From: Siderastrea radians | Lineage: Eukaryota; Cnidaria; Anthozoa; Scleractinia; Rhizangiidae | Direction: 5' to 3' | Length of the DNA: 64,000 nt | Assembly: GCA_964017195.1 (NCBI GenBank) | Contig: OZ024890.1 | Span: 19,601,701-19,665,700 of the forward strand | In this document: positions 37,475 to 50,400 of the stretch, one piece after another | Numbering within the stretch: position 1 is the stretch's first letter | Layout of the letters: each line of letters opens with the position of its first letter | Program-made: the position numbers and the translations under genes | The notes under the pieces: model-generated | What the model was told of the DNA's origin: nothing | Databases searched by the model: none | The model's input: only the letters and a program-made list of their open reading frames with translations

Positions 37475-37900
37475 TGGGGGAGTACTTCCCGAAGATTTGG
37501 GTGGGGGTGTGCGGCGCCCTTCTGGAAACCCTTACCCTATTTCAGACCAAGATATGTGATTTTCCCTACCCTATTTCAGACCTGACCCAAAATTGGATAC
37601 CCTATTTCAGACCAAACCCTAACCCTACTTTGTTTGCGTAAAAACATTTGAGAAGGGCTTCAAATTCCCAACGTTAATCAAACCTGAGTTCTTCGTAGAA
37701 GAAAATTATTAAAAAGATAGCTTCTTGTGAGAACCATACCAGATCCCGTATCAGAGTGCACAAAGCTCACCCTATCTCAGACCAATTAAAATGGTCAAAA
37801 TCTATACCCTATTTCAGACCAAAAAGGCTCAAAAACCATACCCTTTGGTGCTGCACATACCTATATAGCTTATATAAGGCAGTACCCCCCCCCCCCTGGA
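37475..37900. repeat. Repeat with five internal CCCTATTTCAGACC copies
   Basis: The 14-mer, or a one-base variant, recurs near 37535, 37569, 37600, 37770 and 37807. The ends are weakly inverted (GGGAGTACTTCCC against GGCAGTACCCCCC). A related string (TACTCCCTTGTATGGCC) is at 45920. Confidence 0.65.
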
Positions 37901-38884
37901 CTAAAGCAAGGTTTTGACCGTAAGTTTCGAGTGACACGCCCGGCTGCCTGATTAAACATGATTAATTAAAATTCTAAGTTGATAATTAATAGATGGATAC
38001 GATAACCTCTAAAAAATGTTGCCCTTGACTGAGTTCTCGATTCTATAGACACTCGCCGAATTACTCGCAATCGAAATCTGTAGGAACTGAAACTGCGTGA
38101 TCAATGGAATTTATGTTCTTAAAACGGATGATATACGGAGGTAATCTACCTTTACAGAGAAACAATAATAAAAAGTAACCATTACTAATTTACGAACAAT
38201 TACCTAATCTAATGGTGGAACAGTGGATTACGTAACGGCCTTCTTTAAAATCATTCAGAAAGCTAACTTACAACGAGAATGAAATAATAAGACAAGGGAA
38301 GAATAAACATAGAGAAGTACCTAATAGTTTCAATGTTATCTTGTGGGCTTCGAAATCGTTCATTTCATAACAAGTAGGGAAGGGCTCAGACAGGCAGATG
38401 GAACGTCAGATAAGAGTCTCTATGGAGTGCTGTGCTGCGTTGCGGGCAAATAGGAAGCAATTCTGGTCTTGGAACATCAGTAATGGCTTCACTTTAACGG
38501 CAAGAGAGTATGATGAATTGTTTTCGGTTTGTTGGGTTGATCAACTTTAATTTTCCAGCACTAGGCTCGGTTGAACATGTTGAACTTATCGCTCATAATT
38601 ATCAACGTGTTCTATTGAAACACTTAAAACAAGTCAAATTTCAAATCCCACCTGGGCGGTCGATGTTTATCTACTCTCAAACCTAAGTAGCTGTAGTTTG
38701 ATGAGAAAGCATGAAACCTTGATTGCTGCAGAGCTGAGTCTTCTAGAACATCACTATCTCAAGTTGATTAACGAAACGATGCACCACACCTACCTGAGAT
38801 ATCTACAGGCAAGCACAAACTGGCCAGATATTTGAGATTGGTGGAAAATGTTGAGAAGGCTTCTGCTAGTCGAGAGACTGGTTA

Positions 38885-39095
38885 TAAAACCTTGCAAGTT
38901 TCAAAGGCCAAAACAAAGGCGTCTCATTTTATGTTTAACGTACCTAGACGGTGCGCAGTCTTTTGTTTTGCGTTCACACATGGCTGAATAACTAAACAGA
39001 ACCATTTCTATTGGTTAGTTGCTCCAATACAGTTCAGAACGTATCATGGTTTTTGCACGGTCAAGGTTAATTAAAACAGTAACAAAAACTTAAGA
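38885..39095 (+). repeat. Dispersed repeat, copy B
   Basis: Inverted counterpart of 6700-6930. Confidence 0.6.
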
Positions 39096-41433
39096 CAAAG
39101 AAATCTGTCGGGATTCATGAACCATTTTCTCAGTTTTATTTCCCATGAGTGCGGTACCACAGCGGACTGGCTGTTCCGTTACTTTGCTGGGCCGCGCCTC
39201 GCAAAGTCTTTAGAAAGTTTTCAAAGAGTTTTATTTCCCGGCTAGATCTCAACTTCTGTCCATTCATGTTTGTCCTTATCCGTAGAAATTTACTTCAAAT
39301 ACTATATTACTTTCATACATTTCTGAGGCACTTCGAATTAAGCAAATGACCTTTTAATCGTAAGCTCAAGGTTCGATAATAGTAAAACTTCACAGTTTCA
39401 CTCAAACTGAACTTTATAGAATTTTAAGCCTTGTTCTCTTCAGCCATACAATGAATTGAGTTCCACGTCTTACTTAGGCAGTCAGCGGGGAAAATCCTAC
39501 GTTTAGGACGAAGTAGAAGCGATTACCGCTGTCTGAGAATTGTTTGAGTTTTTGTGCCTGATTATGACCAACTGTTGTTTTATTTGGAGGTGATAGTATT
39601 ACAGCAGTCTTGCTTAGCAAATCCCACTGTGAGCTCTCAGAGGCCTAAATGGGCATCAACACTGCAGATAACGCTGGGTGGTCTTACACATATGCGAATT
39701 TAGCCAAATCCACACTCTAGAGTAATATGGCGCGAAACAAACGAAAGGCCGGTAAGAAAAGTGACGTGAGCCAAGGGAAAACTAGTTGCTTTGATTCCGC
39801 TTACCTTCTTTTTGCCCTGTCACTAGTAAAAAGCTTCGTCACTGGTTACGATCCCTGGGTTATGATATCGACAGTGTGTTAGGAGGGCCAACCGGTGCAA
39901 GCGTTCAGAGTTTTTATGTCCCTGACTGTTTACGCACTGCGTTTAGTGAGAGAACATGCATGAATACTAATCTGCTCAAGCAGCTCTGAAAAAGCGGCCG
40001 ACTTTCGAACCGATAACATTGGCATGTGTTACGTAATGGTTCTAATCAGTCTTGGGAATGGGCTTATGTAATATGTTATCCCAGTTTAGAAACTGTCCAA
40101 ATAAAAAACAGACAGACAGCAACAGTTTAAAAGATTACTGAATTAAGCTTCGATTTGTCTCAAATAGCGCTACTTTCCCAGCAAATTACCGATTGTCCAT
40201 TCCATCTCCGATTAGGTGCTTTTCAGAATGGCCCTCGAGAACTGTTCGAGGGACTGTTACTGTTTTAACAAAAATCTTGTCACGTTTCTAATCAGTCAGA
40301 TCACGTTTGTGCAACACGTGCACGTGCCATAGAGGTTAGAGAGCCTGTACAGCCTCTTGCGTATCATGCATACAGGTAGATAGGAGGACCTTCGAACCTT
40401 CTGCGGCATGCCAGATCTGCGCGACAAGTCAGTAAAATTTGTAACATTTCGACTTCTATGTGTGTACAGCAAAATCTAAGCAGCTTGCTGCGTTTTTATA
40501 AATGTTTGAGGACTATTTCCCGACAAACCCAAACTGGCTTTGCTGCCTGATCCATAGATTACCGGCGCTAAAGGGAGGTTGTGGCCGGAAATGGAGAGTT
40601 TTTGTGTTGCTTAGTTTGGAGCTGACTTGTTATCCGGTTTTCCGAAATAACGGATTACCTCAGTTAAGCCGTTTGGGAAATGACAGAATCGTCCGTGGAC
40701 AATTTTGTTTGCCTTATGGGAATCTCGTGAGATCGCGAGAGATAAGACTGGTTTTCCACGATTTACTTGAGAACCAATCTACATGGAAAAGTGTTTCCAA
40801 TCAACCACACCATCCCTCCTTCTCTTGCAACCCCGGTACTTTGTATTACTATTCTTGCTTTAGACTATAAAATGCCGTGAAGCTCGAGGTAGTTCTCACT
40901 TACTATAAGTTGCTCACTTAGAACTGGGGGACTGTGGGTAGAATTGGATGCTTTCATAAAACCAAACAGAGATACAAGGAAGCAACCTTATTTATTTCAG
41001 CATAGTGCACACAAATTTTAAACTGCAGCAACCTTATGAAAACAGGACAGTCTGCTTATGTCGTCAGGACCAGTGAGTCGAAATCAATGATGTTTCCAAC
41101 AGTTTTGCGCTCAGCAAACTGTGATACTGACTTCAAAATTTGCACAACTTGCCTTACTGAAAACAGTTGGAACGAGAGGCTTTAATCAGGAAAAGAAGGA
41201 ACAAAACTACTCGTTGGCACCGATTGGGTTACTTCCAATTCTCATTGGATTTTAAATGCACGGCTTAATAGTTGGTGTGATGTCTAGGATTATAACCGAC
41301 TCAATAAATATTTGATGTTGATGTAATCACTAGCAATAACATAATTATATAATTGGCTGCTTTCAGCTTTAGATCACTCATTTAAAAATCCCGTTCTGGG
41401 TGTAAAAATTAAAGCTTAGTACAGTCATTCATG

Positions 41434-44400
41434 TCATGACGTATCATAAAGGCTTTTGATGTGTCTTGAGTACTTAGTTGGAGCTGTCAGCCAGTTGTTT
41501 GCGATCCACTTCTCTCCTTTAATGACGTCACACCCTCCATGCAGCGAGTACCTGTCCACCGAACCAAGAAGACCGCTGTCCGGGTCAATAAAGTTGTTGT
41601 ACCACATGATAGCAGTGCCTTTCTTGGGAGGTACAACGAGGTTTGCCATGTGGCAGTTGACGCTCAAGTTAAATTCGTCCGTGGTGGCGTTCTCATTTTC
41701 TAGCTCCTGCGTGATGAGAAATTTTGTTGGGTCAAAAGAAAAAAGCTTTAAAACCTGATTAATAATATCTTGCCTTCATTACTTTAGTTTCCTTGGTGAC
41801 GGCCACACGTGGAGTTGGTCCATGTCGTTCATCGGGGCAGCCTTAGTTTTGTCCATCCCCCCCCAACCCCCCATGAAGGAAACAGTTATAGGTGGTCCCA
41901 AGTAACTTTGTCCCGGAGGCAATGAGCCGCATAGCGTTAACTACTGGTATTTTAAAAGTTTTCTTGAAAAATCCTGCCGATCGCTACTAGTAATTAGATT
42001 AAATAGCCCTTTTCACAGTTAACTTCTCTCATTTGCATTACAATGTGTTTGAACGTGGATGTGAGGCAATTTCGGGCAATTTTGGCGTTTCTGCCCGAAA
42101 TTGCCTCACATCCACGTTTAAATACATTGTAATGCAAATGAGAAAAGTTAACTGGGAAAAGGGCTATTGCTTTTGCATAACCCGCGAAATTAGACAAATT
42201 GGCACTACCAGACACTAATTTCAGAGTCAATTTAATAGATGGTTTACATTTGAGTTTGGGGATGACATTCCTAATGTACCACTGATGTACGGCTATTCAG
42301 TTGAACTGGGCTTTCTTAAGAGTGATTCTGTGTGATGTCCTCTGTTGAATCAGAAACTGGATATTCTGTCAAACCTCCCATAAATGTACAGCCCTGGGAA
42401 CCATTTTCATACGTTTACCTAGAAAAGGACACAGTGTCCACCTAAGGGAAGTGAAAACTGTAATTGTGTAGATGGGACCACGACAGATCTCTGCTTAGAA
42501 GGGGTGTCCACTTATAGAGTCAAAATATTGTATTGGTTGTTGCTGTCCACGTAGAGGATGTGACAGTGATAGGGAGGAATTTTGGCGCTGATGGGATCGG
42601 AGGTTTAACTGTGTTGTGTAGAAAAATTAAATGAGGAATTGAAAAGGAAAAAAAAAAACTCGCCTCTGGTGTGATTGTAGTGTTGTCTGCTATCAGAAAT
42701 GCGGTCTCTCCTCCTTCTTCCACGTCGTTTAAGTAATAAAGTATCGTTATAAACCTTTAAAAAAAAGACCAAATGCATGTTTAGTAACAATTTGCCGAAA
42801 AGATTTAGCTTTACTATTCAATTGATAGTTTGTTTATTCCTGTATTTTTGTAACCTTCAACTTGGCTTATGGCGATTTTGCAAACTCTCCTTTGGTATGG
42901 AATCCCAAAATAAAGCTAGTTTTTGCTTGTGGTGTTATAGACATAAACGCAGAGTGTGAGTAGCGACATGCGGAAACCTTCTCGCGACTCGATCACTCAG
43001 ACTTGGCCTTTGTGCGAACAGTTCCGCTAGGCATGCCCCAGACAATCAGAACATAAGCCCTTGGTTTCATTCAAAAGAGTTCAGTATAGACCCCCCATCT
43101 TTTCAATTGTCTGCAAAGATAGCGGGCCCTCTCTAGTTGAGCTTCTTTATCGCCCTACTTTCTGTAAGGCATGCTGACATGCTGTGCAAAGCATTTGTAT
43201 ACACCTGATTGAAAAAACGTTGTCTGGGAAAAAGTAGAAACCGTGAACGATGCGACATTATGGAATTCTGGGAAAACAGCACGGCGAGATTGTTACTCTG
43301 TTCCGTTTATTCATATACAAGGTATTTTTTATTCATGGAGACATTTTGGAGCATATCTGTCAGTTTTATTTTTTCCGTCCATTACGATGTGCACGGTGTC
43401 TGAGAATCAAAGCAGGTTCTTCCGCTTCCCAGAAAACAACTAGGTCGTATAGTTCGTATAGTTCAATTTGGTGTATCTGTACCTGCACACGCGGCAGTCG
43501 GGTTTTCCAAAGTGATTCTGATGACAGCAAGGGATTGTGGGGTCTTTAGATGGGGTGGAATCCAGGTGACCGTGGTAATGGCCAAACGGATCATACTGAA
43601 CAACCTGCAGAATATCATGATAAAAGGACAACCATCAGTGATTCTGTGAAAAGATGCTTGTTCCTGCTATAACCCTCTGTATGTGTGTAGTGTGAACCTT
43701 GATCGGTAAGCAAACGCAAGCGCAAACTTACAGAGATATCTAAGCAACCATAACTGGCATTTTCTTTCTAAAGTTCAATTGAAGTTCAATTATCTATGAA
43801 AGATGCGTGGTTACCCCCAATTTTGATTTCATCAACGTTTACTGAGATCTGCAGCCTTTCCAGCATAATTATAAAACGCGCAAAAAAACTTTGTAATAAT
43901 AATAATAATAATAATAATGATGATAATGATGATGATGATGATGATAATAATAGTGCATTTATATAGCGCACACATCCACTACTTGCTGAGCCTTAATAAA
44001 TTTATCAAAAAGAAATGTTTTAAGTTTCCTCTTATAAATACTAGCAGGTACCGTCCTCAGTAAGAAACCCGCGTTTCTCGGACCATCCCGAGATGCGTGA
44101 AACGTACACGGAGTAACAAAACGAGGTACCTTCCTTAACTTGAAGAAGAAATCTCATTTAACACTCATTCTTCTTCTGTTGGCACCGTTAAAGCATTCTG
44201 GTTTTTTTCCCTCCACTCTTTATTTCACACTCGAATTCATACATGTATTACAAAAAATGCAACACCATCAGCAACACCACTTGTGTATATCTATTATAAC
44301 CAATCAGGATAATCCCAGTCAAACTGCCATAATCCCAGTCAAACTGCCATCATACTACAAGTATGGTTCCCATCCAGCCTGAAATTTTCCTTCTGTATTA

Positions 44401-47400
44401 TTTTTTGAGACTATATATTGCTCAGTTCTAAATTTCACCTTTACGATTTCGTTGAATACGTTAAGGTTAGGATGTACACTCTGTTTTCTACCTACCTAAA
44501 TGTGTAGTTTTAGAAGTACTGTTAAGTAGTTTAATAGATCAGTTCCTTCATCTAATTTACCTAATAGCACATCTTGTAACGTACGATCTACCCGTTGACG
44601 ACTGAGTAAAGATTAAAATGTTTCAAATTCTTTCCAAAGCTGGCTTGTAAATGAAAATTCTTAAAATAAATGATTCATAGTTTTTTATTCAGATCCAAAA
44701 AAGTACACAGATCATTTGGAACGTAACCTATTTTGGCGAGACGATGGTTGGTTATAGTATAAAATCTTAAATTGAAAGCCTCTCCTTTAGTTTTACGGCC
44801 GAGATTTGATCACTGACCTGCATCCACTCTCCTCCTTGAATAACTTTGTCTGGTAACTGAGTGAGCCTTGTAATTCTGTAATGAGAACGATAAGAAACAA
44901 GCATTCAACCCTTTCACTCCCAGAGTCAGTTATGGAGACATTAAGGTGATTCTAACTTCTGAGTCTGTGGATGAAATCCTGTGGTGTGACCATTCAAATG
45001 AAACTCGTCAGCAGTTCTTTCACAAGGTACTATTTATATGCAAGTTTCGTTTTTCAAAACTGATTAAATTGGAGAGTTGTCTTGAATTTTGATTTTAGGC
45101 ACTCTTGGGAGTAACAGGGTTAAAAAACTCTTGCAGAGGAATCAACAAAAGTCTCATCGCGTCAGTTTTTATTGGAGGCTGTCGCCACTTTGGACAGTCC
45201 ATTTTCACGGTTATTCTAGTTTACGAGCACAGTAACTTGAAGTCTGCGCCCAGTTGTTCAAAATTAAATCATTTAATTGGTAACTCAGCCTTAAAAGTTA
45301 AAATGAAGAAAAAGAAACAGGAATCTTCATCATTAAGCCATAAAACTGAATACAAAATTGATTCTAACTCTGGGGTAGCTTAAAGCTGCTTTGAACGAAG
45401 CTGCTAAGGGGCACATTAATTTTGTCGTATGTATCCTGATTTATCTTGTTTCGTTTTTCCCGCGTAACAAGAGCGGCTTGTCTGATAAAATAAGTAAAAT
45501 GTTTAAAATTAAGTTTCCTTGTCCAAAAAACTCTTTTTATATGAGCAGTTGTCATTAACAGAGCTTACCTCTCAAGAAGTCGCCTTAATATTGGGTCAGA
45601 ATTCTTATCTTGACGTAACCAGGCCTGCTGGCTATAGCGGGGTCTGTGACGGGGACTTTTCTCTTTCAAGAAATCCATGTACCACAGAATCTTCTTTATA
45701 TTAAGCTTAGCAAAAACTTGGCGACTTATTTTACCTGCACGAATGAAGACGGGAAAAAGGTGAGACAACGATCTAAACTAACAGAGGAAAGTTCTGTAAG
45801 TTAGTAATTAGACTGAATTTCTCTGCAACTCAGAGGAAAAATAATTCCAAACAACGTTATTAGCCAAGTGAACTTTGAACCAGCATGGCTGTTGCACGGG
45901 GAGGGGGAGGGGGACGGATACTCCCTTGTATGGCCTATACGAGGACGTGCCGTTGGACAAGGTATGGTTTTTGTCGGCTCTGTCCTAATGGTCAGGTCTG
46001 TCAGCGTAAAAAATGGGCGGTATCGTCGTGCACTTCCGGACGATGGCATGAAAATTTGCACAAAGTGTAATTGTGGTTTGCTTTACAATTTTAGAAGGGT
46101 AGCCACGAACTCGAGGTCCCGGACAGGCGCTGAGAGGGCCTTTTAGATAAACCTAATTTGCATATTAATTTTTCAGTGGCAGTGTCACGTGCCCGTTTGA
46201 GAGAGGATTTTAAATCGCAGATAGTTTGAAACGTACCCAGATTTAACTTATCCATCCTTGGATGAATGTATGTAAGAAGTTTCTGGAAACGTTTTCGAAG
46301 CACTGAGTTGTTCACAAGAAAAAGAGGTTTTCGGCAATTCCAGTAGACCAAACTCATGAGTTGCACAACGCGCTGGTGAAGGAAGGGGGCGCGATTGGTC
46401 TTACAGAGAACCCCGACGTCTCCAGGAGTTTGAGTGTACCTTACCCTCCAGTGACAAACCAACCTGCCCGAAACATCATGAGGAAGGACTGTCTCACCAA
46501 AAGATATTCCACAAGCATGTTTGCAGCCTTTTAAACACAATCACTTCGATGGGTAATCCTTTCTGCGAGGACTGTCCAGAGCTTGTTATAATGGACACGC
46601 GCGACTGTGCAGACAAGTCCGTTGTAGCAATGGTTCGTACCATCGAAGAGCGAGGAAGAGCACAACATGAGAAGTTTGTGTATCAAAGAGCGGACTGAGA
46701 AATTAAAGATCAAATAGCGGACTGTGTTTATTAATAGCCCAATCAAGAAGAATGGTTTTCCTCTGTTCAGCGTCAGGGATTGAGGAGTACGTCCAAGGTG
46801 GCCAAGAAACTCTCAGTGCTCAAAAGTGACTGTACATTATTCAGTCGACTAGATATTGCCAACCAAAATCGCGAGGGATACCTAGATGAATTTTTCAAGT
46901 ATGAGAACCTTCCTTTCCCACCTTCACTGTCCGAGTATGGGAAAATGCGCTTTTGCAAGAAGTCAGACTTGCTAGTCTGCCTTGAACTCCAGAACCGTCA
47001 TTAGATCTTCCAACTACGCATGATGTTTAAGTCTTCGATGGAGCAGCCTTTAACGGCAAAAAGTAACCTATTCGGCACATCTGCCACATTTTCAGAATAT
47101 ACTGAGAAAGTGTTTATTTCGTTTTTCGTAAGCCAGCTGCAGAGCTGTGACAGAGTGGATGTTGTATGGGATAGTTATCGAGCACAGTGTTAAGGAAGTC
47201 ATTCGAGGAAAAAGACGGAAGGGAAAGAGGAAGAAGGTTGCCGATAACACTAAGCTGCCACGCGACTGGCAGAGCTTCATTAAAGACCCGTCAAACAAAG
47301 TAGAACTGTTTTATTTTCTACCGGAGAAGACAAATGGCGTCAGGTGTCCCGAAGACAAGTGTACCTATATCACTCAAGGCGAAAATGTGCTTCCAAGCAG

Positions 47401-50400
47401 TCCTTTGTAAGCTGTGGAGAAATGCAACCATGAAGAGGCGGACACAAGGATCCTGGTGCATATCAAAGATGCCATCAGCAAAGCAGCATGGGAATTTTCT
47501 GGTCCGCACAATAGACACAGACGTCATTGTGTTTCTAGTGTTGGACACTTCCATGAACTGAAGTCCCTTTAGTCCTCCCTACTTGTCTGGATTGCGTTCG
47601 GCATGGGGAAGAGCTATCGACAATGTAGCACCAACACTACATGTGGCCATATCGGAGAGCAGTAATCCAAAGGGCTTTTCTTTCTTCACGCCTTCACAGG
47701 GTGCGACACCAATTCATCCTTTCATGGGAAAGGCAAAAAGTCATGCTAGGCCACGTTGAATTGCCTTCCTGATATAACAGAGACATTCGTGTTCTTGCGG
47801 GATCAGCAATTCGAGCCGCTAGAGAAGGTTAATTTCCCCTCAATTTGAGATGCTAGAAAGATTCGCCGTTGTGATCTAAAACAAAACTAGCTCATTGACA
47901 TCTGTCAACGACGCCAGGCGGGAGCTATTTACCAAGCAGAACCATATGCTGGAATGCATCCCTCCAACACAGGTAGGTATCAACGGTTTTATTCGTAAGA
48001 AAAGCTGAAGCTGAAAGATGAACTCTAAGTAACTCTTCGTTCTCTCCTTGTCCAAACAGGGATCCCTGCTCCAACATTTTTATCAGGGAAGGAGCGTTGA
48101 ACGGCAGTCTAAGCAGCCAGATAGACCTCCCCTCGCCATCACACTTCGGGTGGACGTAGAGAGATGAAAGCTGGCAGCCGCTATGGACTACTCTGTCAGA
48201 GGTCTCCAAAGTTTGCAGAGCCCTTCTAAAATGTGGCTTCAAGAAAGGGTGCACCAAAAGATGCAAATGTGTTAAGGCAAATGTATCGTGCACAGAGCTT
48301 TGCGCATGCTCTGCAGATTGCACAAATGTACCAAACAACATCAACTGACAACTCCATTTTTGTTACACGTCATCCAATTAGCCTTGGCTCGCTTTTACGG
48401 GCGAGAAAATCGGGAAATAGTTATGAAGACTCCCCGCTACATTGCTTGCGACATGTTGAGATAAAGATAAAGCAGTGTAAGCCCCTGAAAATTGAGAATG
48501 GCATATTAATCTGTTCCATATTCTCTTAGAAGCCTCGAGACTATGCCCTTTATTACCTAATATCGCCGATTTAACAAAGTTTTTAGGAGGATACCGCTAA
48601 CCGTATCATATGCAAATTAGATATTTCAAAATGACGTCCGTACTGCTCCCCCCCCGAACTCTGATCAGGTGGCTACCCTTCAGAATCATTTGTGACACCC
48701 AGAAGACTTAACATGCCGAATTTGCACGATCAAAACGCTAACAGACCTGACTATAAACAGGGTATATAACTTCATACGAGTCTGTCCTTAACAGGGTCTG
48801 AACTTGTCCTAAACGGGGTAGAGTTGCACGATTGTCGTAGTTCGATATTTTAAATTTGGCTTATACAGTATTCAGAAATCCTACATCGGAGACGTTTGCC
48901 GGTCTTAAAAACAGTCAACAAAAATTGTGTAAAACAAGAGAGTATGTTTTTTTGTCAGTTGTCTTAACGGGGACCTAAAATGGAGGGTCTGTACATGTAG
49001 GGTCAGGGTTTGTCTAGTGCCCCCCTGGGGGTTTAAAACAAGTGAAGTAAAGGTTCGCTTTTTTGATCAACTTAATTAGCTACAGCTAGCCAGATAATTT
49101 TATATTTTATTCAGACCTTAGCTAGGAGTGGTGGTTGCGGGAAGGTAAAAATCAAAAGCGAGCGGCGAGCTAACGAGGAAGGACAGAGTGCCTCCCGTTT
49201 CCCATCGCTGAAAATGACCCCACACGCTTCGATTACCATCCAACCTAATGTTATTTCAGTCGCGCATTGTGTTAATAGTTACTCTAAACCTTCCCCGTGA
49301 AAAAAAGGTTCTTTTTTTGGTCCAGCACAGATATAAGATTTAAATCTATCTGGAGATACGTAATCGAAAAGTTTAAAGCTTCCCTTGAGCTTTTTGCATC
49401 GCTTACCATCTTCAAGAGCATGTGATAATTCCAGACGCTCAAACCTAATGGAAGAAAAATCAGATGTAAAAATTGCTGAGTCATTTTAAGGAGCTGCGGC
49501 AACCATCGTATGTCAGCAGTTGCTACATTCTCCCTCGCTTCGCTGAACAAGAATATGATGTTAGAAAGTTTCAGAAGTTATTTTAATTGTACTTACATTG
49601 CAGGGACTTCATCCTCCCTCATAAACAAAAGCTTGCGCTTTTGGGCAAAATGTCTCACCTAAAGACAAAAAAAAATGTGTTAATTTGCTAGAATAAAAAA
49701 AGAAGCCCTCCTTGTAAACGTGCTTAGATTAGCATTTTTCCAACGTTGTCAACAAAATCCATCTCGTTGCCAGAGGATCCAGGAGCCGGTGCTGGATCCT
49801 TACGAGCGTGACCTCTGGGGAACTGGAGAAGAGCTCGGGGGTATATAGAAGGATGTAGGCAAGGCTTTTGGGATCAGTTAAAATATTGTAACATTTAATG
49901 CTTCCCCTATCATATCGTGAACGCTTTCTAAATCATATCGTATGGTGTACAAATTTTATATAGTGTATGTCGAGCTTGAACCAGCTATACCTCATTTGCA
50001 TCAATAAAGCCATCCTTATTGACGTCCCAAACGAAAAATCCTTTGGCGAATCTTTCATCATGATCTAGAGTCCAGTTTCCATCTACATGTAAAAAACATG
50101 CATTTAGCGTTGAACATTACTTTAATTTTGTAAGAGAAATAGACGTACTCCAAGTCGCCCGTTCCGCATTTTGAACACGAACTTTCCTCAATATATCACG
50201 GCATTCAGGAGTTAAACCAAAACTACTTAAGACAGTCCGTGTTCCCTTTACTGATTACATTTTAATGCCATTTTCATTGTAACTGCTACTAAATTTTCTT
50301 TTTCTTTCTCATTACTCGTAAACAATCCCGTTCACACTTGCATAAGCTGTAAACTATTTTACCAGCTTCAGCCATGTCCTCGTCCAAGTCCCCTTCATAC

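Larger units (their letters stand above)
32344..41433. other. Nine-kilobase gene-poor interval
   Basis: I found no ORF with family similarity and no consistent exon chain on either strand. Recognisable content is a GGT/G run at 35061-35096, a G/C-rich low-complexity patch at 36390-36690, and the repeats at 37475-37900 and 38885-39095. The part next to 32344 should contain the ankyrin gene's promoter. Confidence 0.5.

Noticed and set aside
37475..37900. CRISPR-like spaced repeats
   Set aside because: Irregular spacing of a 14-mer in a eukaryotic dispersed repeat; no cas genes or spacer structure.
40502..40870. Plus-strand 122-aa ORF
   Set aside because: No recognisable domain, no splice context, and composition like the surrounding non-coding DNA. 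I could not support it as a gene.
46091..46540. Reverse-strand 149-aa ORF in the large P4HTM intron
   Set aside because: Phase and homology join exons 49407 and 45734 directly. The ORF has no recognised domain and lies beside repeat relics.
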